NCBI GenBank assembly: GCA_012295275.1
Contig: CM022665.1
Span: 9,072,476-9,136,475 of the forward strand
DNA length: 64,000 bases
From: Chrysomallon squamiferum
Taxonomy: Eukaryota > Mollusca > Gastropoda > Neomphalida > Peltospiridae
Reading direction: 5' to 3'
Shown: piece after piece, positions 1 to 13,815 of the stretch
Layout: each line of letters begins with the position of its first letter
Position numbering within the stretch: position 1 is the stretch's first letter
Made by a program: the position numbers and the translations under genes
Notes under the pieces: model-generated
What the model was told of the DNA's origin: nothing
The model's database searches: none
The model's input: the letters and a program-made list of their open reading frames with translations, nothing else

Positions 1-658
1 ATCAGTTTAGGATACCTCTGTGAGGAGTCTTCATTACAGGGCTGCAACGGGATAATACCGTGCTGTCTTACTGGATCCTGAGAAAATCGAACACAGTAAT
101 CATTTATTCAGACAGCACTGTGCAGTACAGAACACAAAATTACGAAAACGGAGTAATATTATATTGCACAAAATTTTAAAATATGAAAATAGATTTAGAT
201 CATTTTGTACAAAACACGTAATTACGAAAACAAGTTAAGATCGCGATAAGATTGTCCGTAATTGTATATAAGGACTATGAATCATAAAATACTGTAAACA
301 ATCCTATATTATAAACATGTATTTAATAAATGATAATTATATGTCTATATATAAAATACATTCTTCACAGTCTGAAATAAAAATGGAACTGTCGGATAAT
401 GCAGATTTCAGATGATGAATTGATTCGAGTAAGACAATAACGTTACAGTGCTACGAAAGACATAACGTAACTGTAATTCAAGTAATCAGAAATAGCACGT
501 AATGTCAAGAAGACCAACAACATTTCACCCAACAGAAAATGATAAGTAGCTTATGTCATGTGAACACCTTCGTGACTTTTACATCCACCTTGTTCAGTAA
601 CGAAGGTTATTTTCCATTAAAAAAAAAATGTATATTTATAATCATGTGATTAATCTGC

Positions 659-844
659 CTAATAAAGTTTCTTAAAGTGGTTTGTTAGGAATTTACTTCC
701 TTCCAGGCTTAATGATCGGTGACACCTAAGGCAGTAACGGCAGCTATCATAAACTTGAGATTCATAGATGTAGTTGTACGATTCCTCTTCAGAGTCTTCG
801 TTTTGCCTTAAGTTCTCAGAAATATTTTTTGAAAACGCAGACAT
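659..844 (-). CDS. Candidate small protein, 61 residues
   Basis: A 61-codon minus-strand frame with protein-like composition: an acidic, tyrosine-rich middle (EDSEEESYNYIYESQVYDS), then a cysteine cluster CRYCLRC and a basic end HFKKLY. No signal peptide or membrane segment is visible. A plausible acceptor (TTTTGACAG, AG at 858-859) lies 13 bases upstream of the ATG, and an in-frame TAA precedes the ATG, which would suit a 5' UTR plus single coding exon. The strong minus donor at 3827 could be its upstream exon. Not recognised; it may be a chance frame. Confidence 0.35.
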   Translation of the reverse strand: MSAFSKNISENLRQNEDSEEESYNYIYESQVYDSCRYCLRCHRSLSLEGSKFLTNHFKKLY

Positions 845-1044
845 CCCTTAAGGATATCTGTCAAAAGCCAATGAACAACGGATAATGAAAATAGACGAAT
901 CTTTTTTTTTTTTTTTTTTTTTAATTTTATTATTATTTTTTTAAATATATTTGTTTTGATGTAAGAAAATCAAAAAAGTAAAAAATAATGTAATGTGTTT
1001 TCGTAATCTTCCAGCTTTAAAATGTATTGTTTTATTATCTTTAA

Positions 1045-1149
1045 ATATAATATAATATAATATAATATAATATAATATAATATAATATAATATAATATAA
1101 TATAATATAATACAATATAATATAATATAATATAATATAATATAATATA
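1045..1149. repeat. (TATAA)n pentanucleotide microsatellite
   Basis: About twenty near-perfect TATAA units with one T-to-C variant near 1112. Confidence 0.95.
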
Positions 1150-3180
1150 TAGATACAGAGATAATAACTTTTGTGTTGGTTTTTATTTAGTTAGTTATTT
1201 TGCTATTAATTCTTAAAATGGTTTGCACTTCCAAACTATTAATTATTTCTTTAAATGACTGCACTATCTGAATTCAGACCGTTTGCTTCAGAAATGTAGT
1301 AGTAATAAAGTCTTTAAAAATAATTATCACTTTGAAATACCTTTTGTATCCGTCTGGTCATTGAAGTTAACTAGGCCTTTGCTTGTGTTAATATGTACCC
1401 AAAGGAAAACGTCTACAAATAATTGCTTCATTCTGAATTTGATTACGTACACTAAATGATCAAATGACATTTAATTTCGGATCTCGTGTATCTCAAATGC
1501 TTTAATTAAAATGTCCCAAAGAAAAGGTCAAGCTTATTACGAAGACGCTGTTAGAGCAAAATTAATTAAGGACAACAGATTTAACGCCAAAGTCGTCTTT
1601 GGGCCTTTAAACAGAAGTGAACGTTAATATATTGTATATATATTCTTATAAAATGATGAATAAATTCTTATAAAATTATCTGTATCTAGTACAGTTAAAT
1701 GGTTTATCGTTCATAAACATCTCCCGTAACCTCAGTCGTTTACTTCAGGTTTGTAAGATTCAATAAATAACAGAAACTAGATGGTAACATATTTGAGTAA
1801 TCGAAGTAGTTGTTGTAGCGTTATGAAACGCAGTACATTTCTTCAGTTTTAACATTTACTCGCATGCTTTATATTGAGTTGGGTTGTTTTGTTTTTATAA
1901 TAATTATCAGCATTAGGCTGGGAGTCTATGATTTGGCTTAAATGTATTATCAAAAAAAAGATTGGGTGAGGATCAGCGTCAGACAGCTAACTGCTTTAGA
2001 CTGGTAATTTAGACTGGATGTTTCATTCACGAGAAAATAAAAGTCGACAACAAAATTTATGTAACCAAACCATATATATATAATAAACTTATTTGATATA
2101 TAATTTAACAAATTACAGTTTCTATATCACGTATAAAGCTCTAAATATAAACACCATAAATCCATCTAATTCACGGTTTCTGTTGCTGATAGCTGTCAAT
2201 TAAATATGTGATTACATAATAATGGAAATGCTTGTCAATAGAATGAACTTACTATTAAATTAATATACATATGCTTCAGATTTTTAATGAAAATGAATGA
2301 ATGAACGTTCAGTTTCTATCTCTTTAATATAAAAAAACAATTGTCATGCTTCTTGTAGGCTAATGATGACGTGCGAAAAAAAATAAAATTATTGATGCTT
2401 TTCCACGTACCATTCTTATTATGTTTTTAATTTTTTTCATATGTGGCGTTTTTCTGAAACTTCAGTCTTAAGTTGCTGGGTGAAATGATAAATAGTTCAA
2501 GAGTACACTGAGGAAGGTTTACCCAGCGACCACAGGCTACATGTCAGCAACATGGTGTGAAACCAAACTGCTTGTAGCGAAGTAATTACTTTTGTTAATC
2601 AGAGGTGGACGCAGTAATTGATGTTGACTACTTTCTAACCTTTGTCTGTTTATTCAGAACTACATCCCAGCAATGTGGATGATTAGGATATAACAGTAAC
2701 CATTATAGACGGATAAGTGAAATATTACAGTTTGAAACGATTTTTTATTAAGGATTCTTAATCCTCTACTAATATTCTGTTCCTAATATATTTTAAATAT
2801 ATATTTAGATTGTAGACGTAATAGCATCTGCACCATAGAAAACTAAGCTGAATATTCCCAGTCAATTGAAACATAATCCACCGCATACATATTTTATGAC
2901 ATACCCAGACAATAGTATAAAATTATTTATAAATGTGGCAACTTCAAAACGTGAAATTTATCTTTCGTTTTAAGCAGTTGTAAAATTTTGGTTTTCTCTT
3001 CTTCCATCTTCAGCTGGTTTTTTGTTTTTGTTTTTGTTTTGTTTTTAAATTTTGCTTTCTTTTATCTATTTATTTTATTACTGTTGTTTTCTTGTATTTG
3101 TGGGGTTTTATTATTATTATTGTTATTAGTTTTAATAGTAATAGTAGAAGCAGCAGTAGCAATAGTATTTTGTATAAGTA

Positions 3181-3225
<45 letters not shown>

Positions 3226-3827
3226 CATATAGTTTTATTTATTTTTTTATTATATTTATATATATGCATTTAAAAAAAATTATACTGGCGATGTCCACTG
3301 GTTTTTAAGTTACTGAAGATAGTAAGCTTTATATACACGTACATTTTATGCAACGCAAATAAAAATAGAATAGAACTTGAACTATCTGTCAGATAATTAT
3401 ATTCTTAACTTTTTGTTAAACTATAAATTAGATCCAACTGAATTAAAATAATAAAATTATTAATCATTTTAAGAGATTAATATTTCATATTTTTTTTTTA
3501 TCTTAAAATACCTCTGCTTGTCGATTAAAACGTAAACCGCTCTGTTTAAATAAAATAATGTTCGTTTCAAAACGTTTTCAAAAACAAATGTAATAATACA
3601 ATACTTACTTTTATACATTAATGACCTATTAAAGACAATAACTAATAAATAAACGAAATAAATGACAACTGTATAGTACATAATTGTTGTTATTATTATT
3701 ATTATTATTATTCCAGAGAATCACTTTTGAACTTTTCAGTGGATGTATTAATTTGAATTTAAAAAATTAAACTTTTAAACCGTACAGGTACGATACAGTT
3801 AAACTGTATGTATATGTTAACACTTAC

Positions 3828-3960
3828 CTTGGCTGAAAGTAAAACAATCCAAAGCGCTGTCAGATTTGTGGACAGCACTTGACACTAAGCGCAAAGAAAG
3901 AATACCTATCAATCTCGCTCTTTTATCCTTTTATCGACGATCGTTGCCTGCCACCCACAA
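3828..3960 (-). other. Candidate 5' exon with strong donor, minus strand
   Basis: On the minus strand the sequence reads CCAAG|GTAAGT at 3828/3827, a near-consensus 5' splice site, at the end of a relatively GC-rich block. Upstream on the same strand is a GATAAAAGGATAAAAG motif at about 3925-3945 that could serve as a TATA-like element. No long frame crosses the block, so a 5' UTR exon is the simplest reading. It may belong to the small frame at 659-844. Confidence 0.3.
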
Positions 3961-6139
3961 TGGCTAGCAGTGCTTGAGAAAACCGTCTAAAAGACCCGAT
4001 TTGTTCTCTTTGGAGTTTTTCTGGCCTCTGTCTCTCTTATCAGAACATGTAGAGATAATGATTGGTTGCTTTGCCTTGTTCTAGCTCAGAGTGATCCTCT
4101 TATTTCACATGTTCAATTTACTGTTTAAAAAACTCCCGCTAGTCTTATTATATTCTCCCCCACGCAGCCTCGGTTCCATTCTCACGTGAAGAGTTATGCA
4201 TACCCGACACTGTGACGACAATATTTGAGAACCCATGCTGCTGTTAATCGATCTAAGTCGACTTGCTCGTGGCAGCATAATCTTTTGTTTGCTGGGACAA
4301 ATTAGAATCACACTGTAACAGTACGTTCAATAGTGAAGACGTTCCTTTCCAATAAAACAACATACCCCCCATCTTGTTTGTTATGTCCGCCAGGGAAACT
4401 TGAGATAATTGTTGATTTTTGCTACTGGTAAACCACATACAAAGCAAACAAATTCTATAGAATTGTATAGCCCTAAAGATAACTAAAAATAATCATTAAA
4501 TATTTTTACTACTTTTATCGTGCAAAGTACAAACTTAAAGAAAATTGATGTTTGTGAATCAGTTAATCTTCCGCTTAAGGCTTCATATTTACCCCTGACA
4601 CGAAATCTTGTGTCTAAAATTCTTTTATACTGTTAATTACTTATATATTTTATTTCAGTTAAAACTGTCAGAACACAGTCTTACTTTTTTATAAACTGTC
4701 TGCTTTATCCAGATACTAATGGAAGTTCGTCTCGTATTAACAAATCATCTCCATTTTTCGTGCTCTTCAAAATATTTGAATGCGTTGCCTCATATTATAG
4801 ATATTTCAAACGAAAATGTAAGAATTAAAATCAGCTAATTTTTATACTAGATACTCAAATGCATGTATTTGTACAACATTCCGAACAAGCACAAGAAAAG
4901 GTTTATTTGTATGTCTGTTCTTAAATACAGCTAATGATGATTTAGCAAACTGATCGTAAAAATCAACTTTTGAATTTCTATATCAGACGTAATATTTGCA
5001 TCTTCTTGTCTTATCAAGACACCACAGTTTGCTGTAATTATCAGCCCACAGAGATGCATTTATCGGAAGACCTTTAGTACTGTATTCGAATTATTATCAT
5101 CATCATCACCATCACCATCATTATCCTCCTCCTCATCATCATCATAATTATCATTACTGCCTCGACTACTACTACTACTTTTACTACTACTACTAAAACA
5201 ACTTCAAGTATACCACTACTGTTACTACTACTTCTAACTCTGTCACCGCCACCACCACCACAGACATCACCATTATCGCATCAGGGATGGGAGATAAATT
5301 AACACGGAATTCAAGAAACGTTTAATCTGCAGTTATGGCTACGGATAATACAAACAAAGATGGGAAATCTGATTCAAAATAATAGCTTCTCTCAAATAAA
5401 GACAAGAGAAATTTTATACGCACCCTTCTATACGCAATATGTCTACATCATTCTCTGATAAACCAGCCGTGCGCCCCATGAATTGAATATACAATAAGAA
5501 GAGTTCTAACTGTTGTCTACAGCTATAAACCAAACGCGACAACAGAAATTATTAAATTATCTCTGGATAATGAACACATAGCTGACGTCTTGTTCAGAAC
5601 ATTAATATATTTGCTACATACACGAGATTTGTTAAAAAACAAAAAAACAAAACAAACAACAACAACAAACAAACAAAATCAACAACAACATGGTATTTGT
5701 TAAAAAAAAAATATGGTATCTGCTACAGAGAACAATTTCCTGATAGCAGAAACGTATTGAGTTGGGTGAAAGACAACAAGCTGATACGCGCTATGGATAT
5801 TATCTCCTAGTCACCAACATCCAGACAGATAATTACGATTCTGTTTTCTCTTTCTTTGAATGCAGTTGTCATTTTATGATTAATATTCATTGAATGAGAT
5901 ATGCCGAGCATCGATGCAATTATTTAATCAGGTGAATAAACTCTCAGGCTTGTTATCTCTTATTTAGATAATGAATGTTCTCTTTTGAGGACCGCTCGTC
6001 TTCCTGCTTGCATTTACAAGATGACATCGTTTGGCATAAAGTGGGTACAAGAGTGTTGGATAACCGTATTGACATAGACAAACTTCCGTAGTGAAATGTC
6101 ACTTTTATTTTCAGTTCAGCGCAGTTCTACACAAGAGTT

Positions 6140-6200
6140 GACAAGTCGATAAGTATAAAACTGGCTTCAGACAGTTTTGATCGAGTTCAACACTTTCTAA
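6140..6200 (+). promoter_or_regulatory. Candidate TATA promoter
   Basis: TATAAAA at 6155-6161 is followed about 30 bases later by a GATCGAGTTCAAC context, a spacing compatible with a TATA plus initiator core promoter. No nearby coding exon is certain. Confidence 0.25.
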
Positions 6201-8178
6201 AATATATACTGGAATCGGTTATCATCTTTTCAACTAATCCTATATTTTGATTAGTATTGAAATCTTTTCAAACAGTTTGTCCTAAACCTAAAAACCATAT
6301 TATACTTGTAATGACTAATACATTATTTTACTTTGATTTATGTTTAGTATTATGTTAAAAACAGAAATGTATTTAAAATATAAATCACACTTCTTAAAGT
6401 TGCATACTGAAAACGATGTAGATTATTTTCAAATCTCTTAATTGTGTAATGAAACCAGCTCCGTAGGGAACAGGGTTTTTTTTAAGATTAAATGCAAAAC
6501 TCTACACTCCTTAATTTATTTTAACTGGAAATATCTAAAAGCGTCCAAATACTAATTTAGAATAGCACGAAGTTTACGTCAACGAAACCGATGCTGATAA
6601 CTGATAAACAGTTGGGAATTAATGATTAAAAACATTGCAGCCTACAGTGTAACTGAACTAAACACCTTCACATCATTACATATCTTTAAAAAAATTAGAA
6701 ATAAAGTAAAATGTATGCACCTCTTTTAAAACAGTGTCAAATGTATCAGATGTTAAATCTAATTATATTTTTTTGAGAATAAGGATTATCTGACTATTGA
6801 AGTTCACAAATAAAACAAACGTATTTCTTTCATTATGAAAAACAGACTTCATTCTCTTGTAAATGCTACTGGTCTTGTGTTCAGTTATAGATAAGATTAA
6901 CCAAAACAGCAGTGATGTATTAGTGTTGAAGATTTATTTTCTGTTTCAAGTTCAATAATTAGAAAGATATAAAGGTACTAACTTCCAATAAACAAAAACT
7001 AAAAGTGGAATATAAATTTCTTACGTCATTATGAAGCGCTTGTTTATTTTTTCATTGAAAAAACTGTACTGTCTTAAAATAAGTTCATTTATTTATTTAT
7101 TTAATTATATTCTAATTTTCTAGAAACCTTTTGTGTAACCGTTTCCTAAAAATTACAATAAAATTTATCACATTTCATTCCACCAAAACAGTTTCAACAA
7201 ATCAGTATAACTAATGCATCCGCCATACTTATTTTTAAGCGATCAACGACAATGTTAAAATAAACACAGAACTAATAAGCCCTGGAAACACAAATTATTC
7301 AATTATTTTCTATTTTTATCGTGTTACTAATACAAGAAACTAAAAGTAAGCAACAAATTATTTTAAGTCGTATATATAAACGATTAATTAACAGGTTTTA
7401 CATATGCCTTCAGTTTAGTAATAATTAAAGTACATGTATCTATACTATTTTACAAACTGTAAACATGATATTTATACTATTTCACATTTCCATATTTCTT
7501 TGGTTTTCAAACATGAGTATAATTCATCAGAAATATGAAGCGAAAGAAGTATTTAACTAAACGACAATTAAGTTGGTGACAGAGATACATTCATTACATG
7601 ATAAATGTTATATTTAATAAACTCCAGTGTGAGGATAAGAAAGGAAAAACATTTCTTTTTCATTAGCATTTTGTCCCACGGAGTAAATACAAACAAGTTT
7701 TTAATAATCGGTAATCTACGGTAAAAATCAAACACTTGATATACCGGAACTTAAACCAACTCTTTAGCGTCGAACTACGTTCAGTTCACAAATAAGTTCC
7801 ATAACTGGTTATGAAAACAGACTCTGGTATCGTTAAATCTTGACTGTGTTATTTCTATCACTGGAATTGATTATATTTGCATTTCGCGATATAAACATGG
7901 TTTAGTGCAAGAAAACCCCTCAAAGAGCAATCTTTAAGACTTATTATCTAAGAAGAGAATTGCTGAAATAATTTTCTCTCCGGCGTCGTCATACACTGTA
8001 CGAGGAAGAAGTGATTACGATAATGATACAGAATCCCAATAAATATCAATTTTTTGAAAACATCGCCACAAACAGGATATACTTCGATGATATCTTTCAT
8101 CTGGACTTTATATGATAATCGATCAGGGACACAATGTTTGCGGTAATTTTCCTGTATTGTCCAGAGAGGACGTCATGA

Positions 8179-8367
8179 AGCTCCATTACTGGTCTCAAAT
8201 TTGACAAGAGTTTTCAAGCAGGATACTTCTCTTACTATATCCATGACACTTGTAACAATATTTATGTAGCAAACAAATCACAGCATCCGTACGAATGCGG
8301 AGATAGGTTAGAAGCAGCAGGATATGACATTTTCTGTGAGGTTAACAAGGCAAAATCGTACCCATAG
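8179..8367 (+). pseudogene. Protein-like open frame without a start; possible decayed gene
   Basis: Sixty-two sense codons from the TGA at 8176 to the TAG at 8365. Composition is unlike the surrounding AT-rich sequence and there are three cysteines (HDTCNNIYVANK, PYECGDRL, IFCEVNK). There is no in-frame ATG. The same frame upstream to about 8030 is also readable, interrupted by TGA TAA at 8113-8118. This may be a decayed gene, or an exon whose splice site I cannot fix. Not recognised. Confidence 0.3.
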
Positions 8368-9214
8368 GAATCGTTTTGAAACAGACATGTTGTTACAGTT
8401 TGACGTTGCCCATTCCCTCATTAATAATCTTTGGTTTGAAATAAAAACACGTACGCAATATACTTTGTCCGCAGTCTTGTTATGAATTATGAAATAATAT
8501 CAGAAACCTATTTTTCACTGTAAAATGAAGTTTATCTAAATGTTTTCTTAGTCGCATCTGCTGCTCAAATTATTATTTAGGGTGAAAAATATGTAGGTGT
8601 TTATATAACTGTATAGGTAAACTATTCCTTGTCCAAAATCCTTGGTAATATAACATAATAGTCTACAGGGTATCAACTTTCGACGAAAACATTCAAACAT
8701 ACACAAATGAAAATTACTCTTAAACAAATAGTCGATCTATGTGTGTGTTTGCATCTGCATCTAAGTCAATTACAAATTATATTATGACTGCTTTAAAAAA
8801 GAAGAAGAGTTTTGCTTTGTTTTCACTATCTTATTATCACAAAATAATGTAAGTGATATTTAGAATTAATAATTTTTAAAGCAGTGCGTCTTCCAGCGTT
8901 AAAACAACATTAATTACCTCCCCTGTTTATTTATTCCGTTTTATGGCAGTTGTAAAATTAATTTATTTTAGTATGTTTCATTTAATTTATCAACGGCTAA
9001 TGTCAATAAATAACTTTACTATCATTATATCGACAGTTACTATTACTATTATCATTACAGCCATCAACACTACCATCACCACTACTAACAACACCGTCAC
9101 AACTTTTACTCTGACGACTACTACCACTACGACTAGGACTACAACTACTACTGCTACTACTGTTATTATCATCATCATCGTCATTGTTGTTGCTGCTGTT
9201 TTTATTATTATTAT

Positions 9215-9245
<31 letters not shown>

Positions 9246-12200
9246 AAGACGAAAATGAAAAATAGGATTTTGATAAAAATGATTATGGTGATAATAATAA
9301 TGATAATCAAAATGGTACCGGAAGAAGAAAAACGGACATCTTCTAACTCAGCAGAAAGTTAATAGCTTCGTATGATGTCGTTCATTTAAATGGATAAATG
9401 AAATCATTAATAATTTATAAAAGGCCTTGAAATCAACTTTTGAGAGTATCGAGCCGCGGTACGGGATAAGTGTGCCTGAATAGACCTAGTAATGCGAATG
9501 ATACGTGTGTTTGCCCACTTACCTTAAACAGGTTACGTCGCCATAATTAGAGTAATTGGATTGACTGTCGCCGCAGTAATTTAATATTTGTAAACGTATC
9601 ACCAGGAACACGTTTTGCCATTACCTTTAATAAAGACACCCACGAGACCGACTAGTTTAGTATGACTATTATTTAAAGGCCACGTTCAGTGGCTGGTTCT
9701 TGTTAAACAATGTATGTTATCAGATGTCTGCTGTGATTACCTCAAATATGATAATAAGGAACTTAAAAGATGCGAGTTGAATCTAAATGATAAATTTCTT
9801 CCGTCTACTGTAATGAGATTATTTTGTTGTTGTTTTTTCGCCTGGATTAGAAGTCCATGATTATATATCAGCAAAAGTAAAACAAAAACAAAATACACTG
9901 CAGGAACAATACATACTATTAGTGGTTAATTTAATTCGTAAACTATTTATTGCTGAACAAACAGTTTCATGACTTAAATGTCATATGTCAAGGTTACTGA
10001 ATTAGACGATAAGTTTGTACGGACGATGGAATGAGGGTAAAAGATATGTGTGTTACTATGCTTTGTATTCTCTGTTATTTCTGTGAAGAATTTCACTTCA
10101 GATTTGTTTGCAAACAAGTAAAAGTAACTTGAGAAAATAAACAGTTAATCACATGTTAACTGTTAGTTATTAGATACCAAACAGGTGAAATCGTTGCAAG
10201 GAATCTTTAATATGCGCTTTCATATAAACAGGGGAATATAGAGAGCAGATTTTCAAACAGTACCTACGGAGTACTGATTAGAACAGGAAATAAGTAAACC
10301 AAGAACTGATCCTGCGACCCATTTTTTCAAGCGGCCCCTCTACCACAGAGGTAGAATCCATTCCCTAGTAACGTTAGAGAGGCGACGTCTTGAAGGAATA
10401 TCTCATTTTATAATTCCAGTTAGAGATATCCAGTGCACTATACTTATTCCATGCCTTGATAGTTGTAACCAAAAAGATTATATAGCACGTCCTGCAGAGA
10501 TGTAACTGATAACGGCAGTCTGTCAAGTAATAACTGAAGAAAAGATCTGTATAAACAGCTAATTATAGCTGTACAGAATTGTCGGGTTCTTGAAAAGGTT
10601 TACTTGACATTTTAAAAGTGAAGTAAATATGATTTAAAAATGTTATTGTGCAGTTTTGTTTTGAAATCAATTTTTCCTTGTCTTTCTTTCAGTTTTTAAT
10701 GGTCGAACAGATTATTTCCGTATAATTTTCTGAACATATATCCAGATAGTTTTTCATTCATTTTGATATAATTAAATATCTACGTGAATAACAAGTTCTT
10801 TCAGAAAAAATGGCTAGCAGAAAGATTAAAATGTTTTCTCGATCGCTTCCTACGTGCTTTTTAGTGACCCATAAAAAAAAAAGAAACATGCTCATAACTA
10901 TGATTTTGAATATTTTAATGTCTCCTCAGCTTGCAATTTATCGAATAAAATTCTTCAGTGACACAAACACCGAACTACACATGCATTCCCTCACACAAAC
11001 ACACTCTCTGATATTCATATACACACATAGCTTACAAATATTTCAAATGAAGGGAACATGATTTAGGCAAGAACTGAACAAGAATTTAGGCTAGTATTAA
11101 ATATCTCATTTAGAATTTGGAAATTTACTGAATAGTTGTTATTAAATCAGATTTCGTCCAAAGCTTTAAAGAAACATCTAAAGACTATTTTGAAAACTTA
11201 AAATACTTTTCTTAACAAAAATATACCTTTCTATTCTGCTTAGAATAGCTAACATACTTTTGTAATTTGGGGTAAACTAATTTCTAGATGTCTGACGATA
11301 AACCTAATTAATTAAAACTATCATCATATTAGCGTTCTGCATTAGCAATAATTGCAGAAGAGACAGTATAGTATCATCAATGAATATATACATTTATACA
11401 GATACACAGATACACGCGCACGCGCACAAGCGCACACACACACGCATACATTTATAAAACGTATCAGAAGAAATCTGTTATGAATTTTTAAAAATAAAAA
11501 ATGTTATAATCTAAAGAAATGATAACATTTATTGTCTTCTAAATTACTAAACCAAATCTTTGTAATACCCAAGTAATACATATTCATTATAGTCGTTTAC
11601 ACTACTTTGCGCTGAAATTAATTTTAAAGATTTTAACAAATTTTAAAATCCAGGAGGCCCTTCAGATAGATGATTTGCCAGTGATACAATACATAATTAA
11701 ATGAAATAGTAAGAAGCATATGGATTCAAAATCAGTCCTGCACGTGACTTCATTTTACTTCTTGAGAACACCTAATTGTTAGACAAATGCAACTAGCGTT
11801 AACAATTTTCTTTTGCTGTATCAAAACCCTAATGATTTTACATTTACTATTTATTCTATATATAGAAAAAAAGATTTGTTGAAAGAAATAGTCAATAACC
11901 AAAAATAATTTTAAAAAAATAAGAAGAAGATCAAGACATTTGGAATTCTGTAAAACTCATTGGTTTAAAAACATTTTCAACCATTAAATTTAAATTGTGG
12001 ATATTTCTATAATGATGAAATTTCAAACTTGATAGTCGAATTATTAGATTGGTAACAGAAACTTGGTGGGTTTTAAGTAAGCAATACTAGGGCACTGAAA
12101 CCAGAAACCAAAATGCCTTTCTAAAACACGTTGTATGTTACCCTGTTAGAAAATTAGGTGAATCATTTATGTAGTCAGGATAAACCAGCCGTTATTAACC

Positions 12201-12333
12201 ACTGAATACGTGAGACTACCAGCAAACAAACTAATTCCTGTCACATTTGACTTCACCGTGGTGTAGGAACTTTCAGTGATTGTAAGAAATACTGTTTATA
12301 TGCTTCTCTGTTATACATATCAAAGTATGTATA

Positions 12334-12650
12334 AATTACAGAAATAATGTACTTTAGCAGAAGTTCTAAACAACTGTATTACTTACAGAAATTATGTATT
12401 TCACCAGAAGTTCTAAATAGTTATATTAGTTACAGAAATAGTGTACTTCACCAGAAGTTTTAAATAGTTATATTAGTTACAGCAATAATGTACTTCACCA
12501 AAAGCTTTAAACAGTTATATTACAGGACTTATATATTTCACCAGAAGTTCTAAATAATTATACTACTTACAGAAATAATGTACTTTAGCAGAAGTTCTAA
12601 ACAGTTATATTAGTTACAAAGATAGAAATAATGTACTTCAGACAAGTTCT
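12334..12650. repeat. 47-bp minisatellite, about 6.5 copies
   Basis: The unit begins TTACAGAAATAATGTACTTC and continues CACCAGAAGTTCTAAATAG. Copies start at about 12336, 12383, 12430, 12477, 12523, 12567 and 12614, with 80-95% similarity by eye. Confidence 0.9.
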
Positions 12651-12933
12651 GAAAAATGTTCTTTTTTTTTTTTTTTTTTTTCTTTCTTTTTATTACTGCT
12701 GAATCCATTGTCGATTTTCTTGAAGCATTCTCTTGAATTATCCGTGCACGTTTTGGAAGATAAAATGATGAATACGCAGAAGCATTTAACACCTATGGAA
12801 ACTAACCTTCATAACAAAGTCTATCATCGCACTGATCTGCTAACAACTCAATGTAATCAGTTGACAGTCATTAAGACAAGAGCAATGCTACGTTAGGTTT
12901 GATCACAAAGCGCGATAAGGTTTGTTTCAACAG

Positions 12934-13020
12934 GAAAACAAGAGGCTCTCCGACTACAGGAATGTCTTATGGCTCATTTTAATGAAAGGCATCTGGCGTT
13001 TCACCCATCTGGTCCAGTCG
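12934..13020 (+). other. Candidate internal coding exon, phase 1-1, 87 nt
   Basis: The acceptor TTTGTTTCAACAG (ending 12933) and donor CAGTCG|GTAAAC (13021) bound an 87-base segment open in the frame reading KQEALRLQECLMAHFNERHL then AFHPSGPV. Both flanking introns would be phase 1, so the exon is symmetrical and skippable. It is more GC-rich than its flanks and the peptide looks like a helix followed by a turn. No partner exon is certain. It could belong to a gene with very large introns spanning the left end. Function unknown. Confidence 0.4.
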
Positions 13021-13815
13021 GTAAACAGCTGGACAAAAACAAAGCAAAGCAGAACCGCAGTTGTTGGTGTTTGGTCATGGGGTTTGAGTGTGAACATTAG
13101 ATTTTGTATATAATTCAGTGTTTTTATTATGTATTGATATTTGCCTTTACTCTGAAAATATCTATGAAATATAATATAAATATTCTAGATCAAGAGCGAA
13201 GGTTGATACCAAAATACTTTCTATCATAATTCTTAATTTTTATTATTATTATTATTATTTGTATTATTTTTAATGATACATTACTAATAAATTCTTTATA
13301 ATAACTGGTTGTTAACTAAATGGGATATAAATCCTAAGTTGAGCAGATGTCTTACTTCAAGTGGATTTCATATTTCTGTAAAGTCACAGACTTTTTAGAA
13401 ACTGCAGTTAATATTTCCTGTGAAAGAGCCTTTTAACAAATATTGTATTGGTGTTTACCAGGCTTCTTAAATACAGCTGTCTGGTTAACCCATTAAACAA
13501 AAAAAAAATATTTTTTTTAAATGCTCTTTAAGTACATTTTGAACAATATATAAAAAAAGTTAAAATAAAAATAGTTGATCTATCAGTTAAACAGTTAGAA
13601 AGTAAGCGACATTCGCTGAATGAACGTCCGATACCGACAATAACAAAAACAATTGGATAAAACCGGCAGATAATCCTTTATACTTAAACTGCTTCATTAA
13701 TCAACAAGCGGATACGGTGATGCATTAAAATGTGCAAATAACATGCAGTTAATTTATATGATAATAAGCTGTATCATTTATCAAAGCAGCAGAACAAACA
13801 GATACAATTACTTAC

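Larger units (their letters stand above)
1..8178. other. Mostly non-coding left flank
   Basis: AT-rich DNA with ATT tracts (3110-3225, 3690-3715), CAT/ACT triplet repeats (5090-5280) and no long frame. Only the small minus frame at 659-844, the donor at 3827 and the TATA candidate at 6155 stand out. Confidence 0.6.

Noticed and set aside
2988-3308. 106-codon Leu/Phe-rich plus frame resembling a membrane protein
   Set aside because: Made of T-rich and TTA-repeat DNA; no splice context or family features.
4105-4447. Overlapping minus-strand frames of 64-68 codons
   Set aside because: They conflict with each other, have no splice or start support and no recognisable features.
8943-9362. Long frames on both strands rich in Ile/Thr or Val
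   Set aside because: They arise from ATT/ACT/AAG triplet repeats, with overlapping open frames on opposite strands and no complex sequence.
10320-10400. Possible tRNA-derived SINE (CTCTACC...GGTAGAATCC)
   Set aside because: Box A and box B do not match at proper spacing and no tRNA fold could be drawn.
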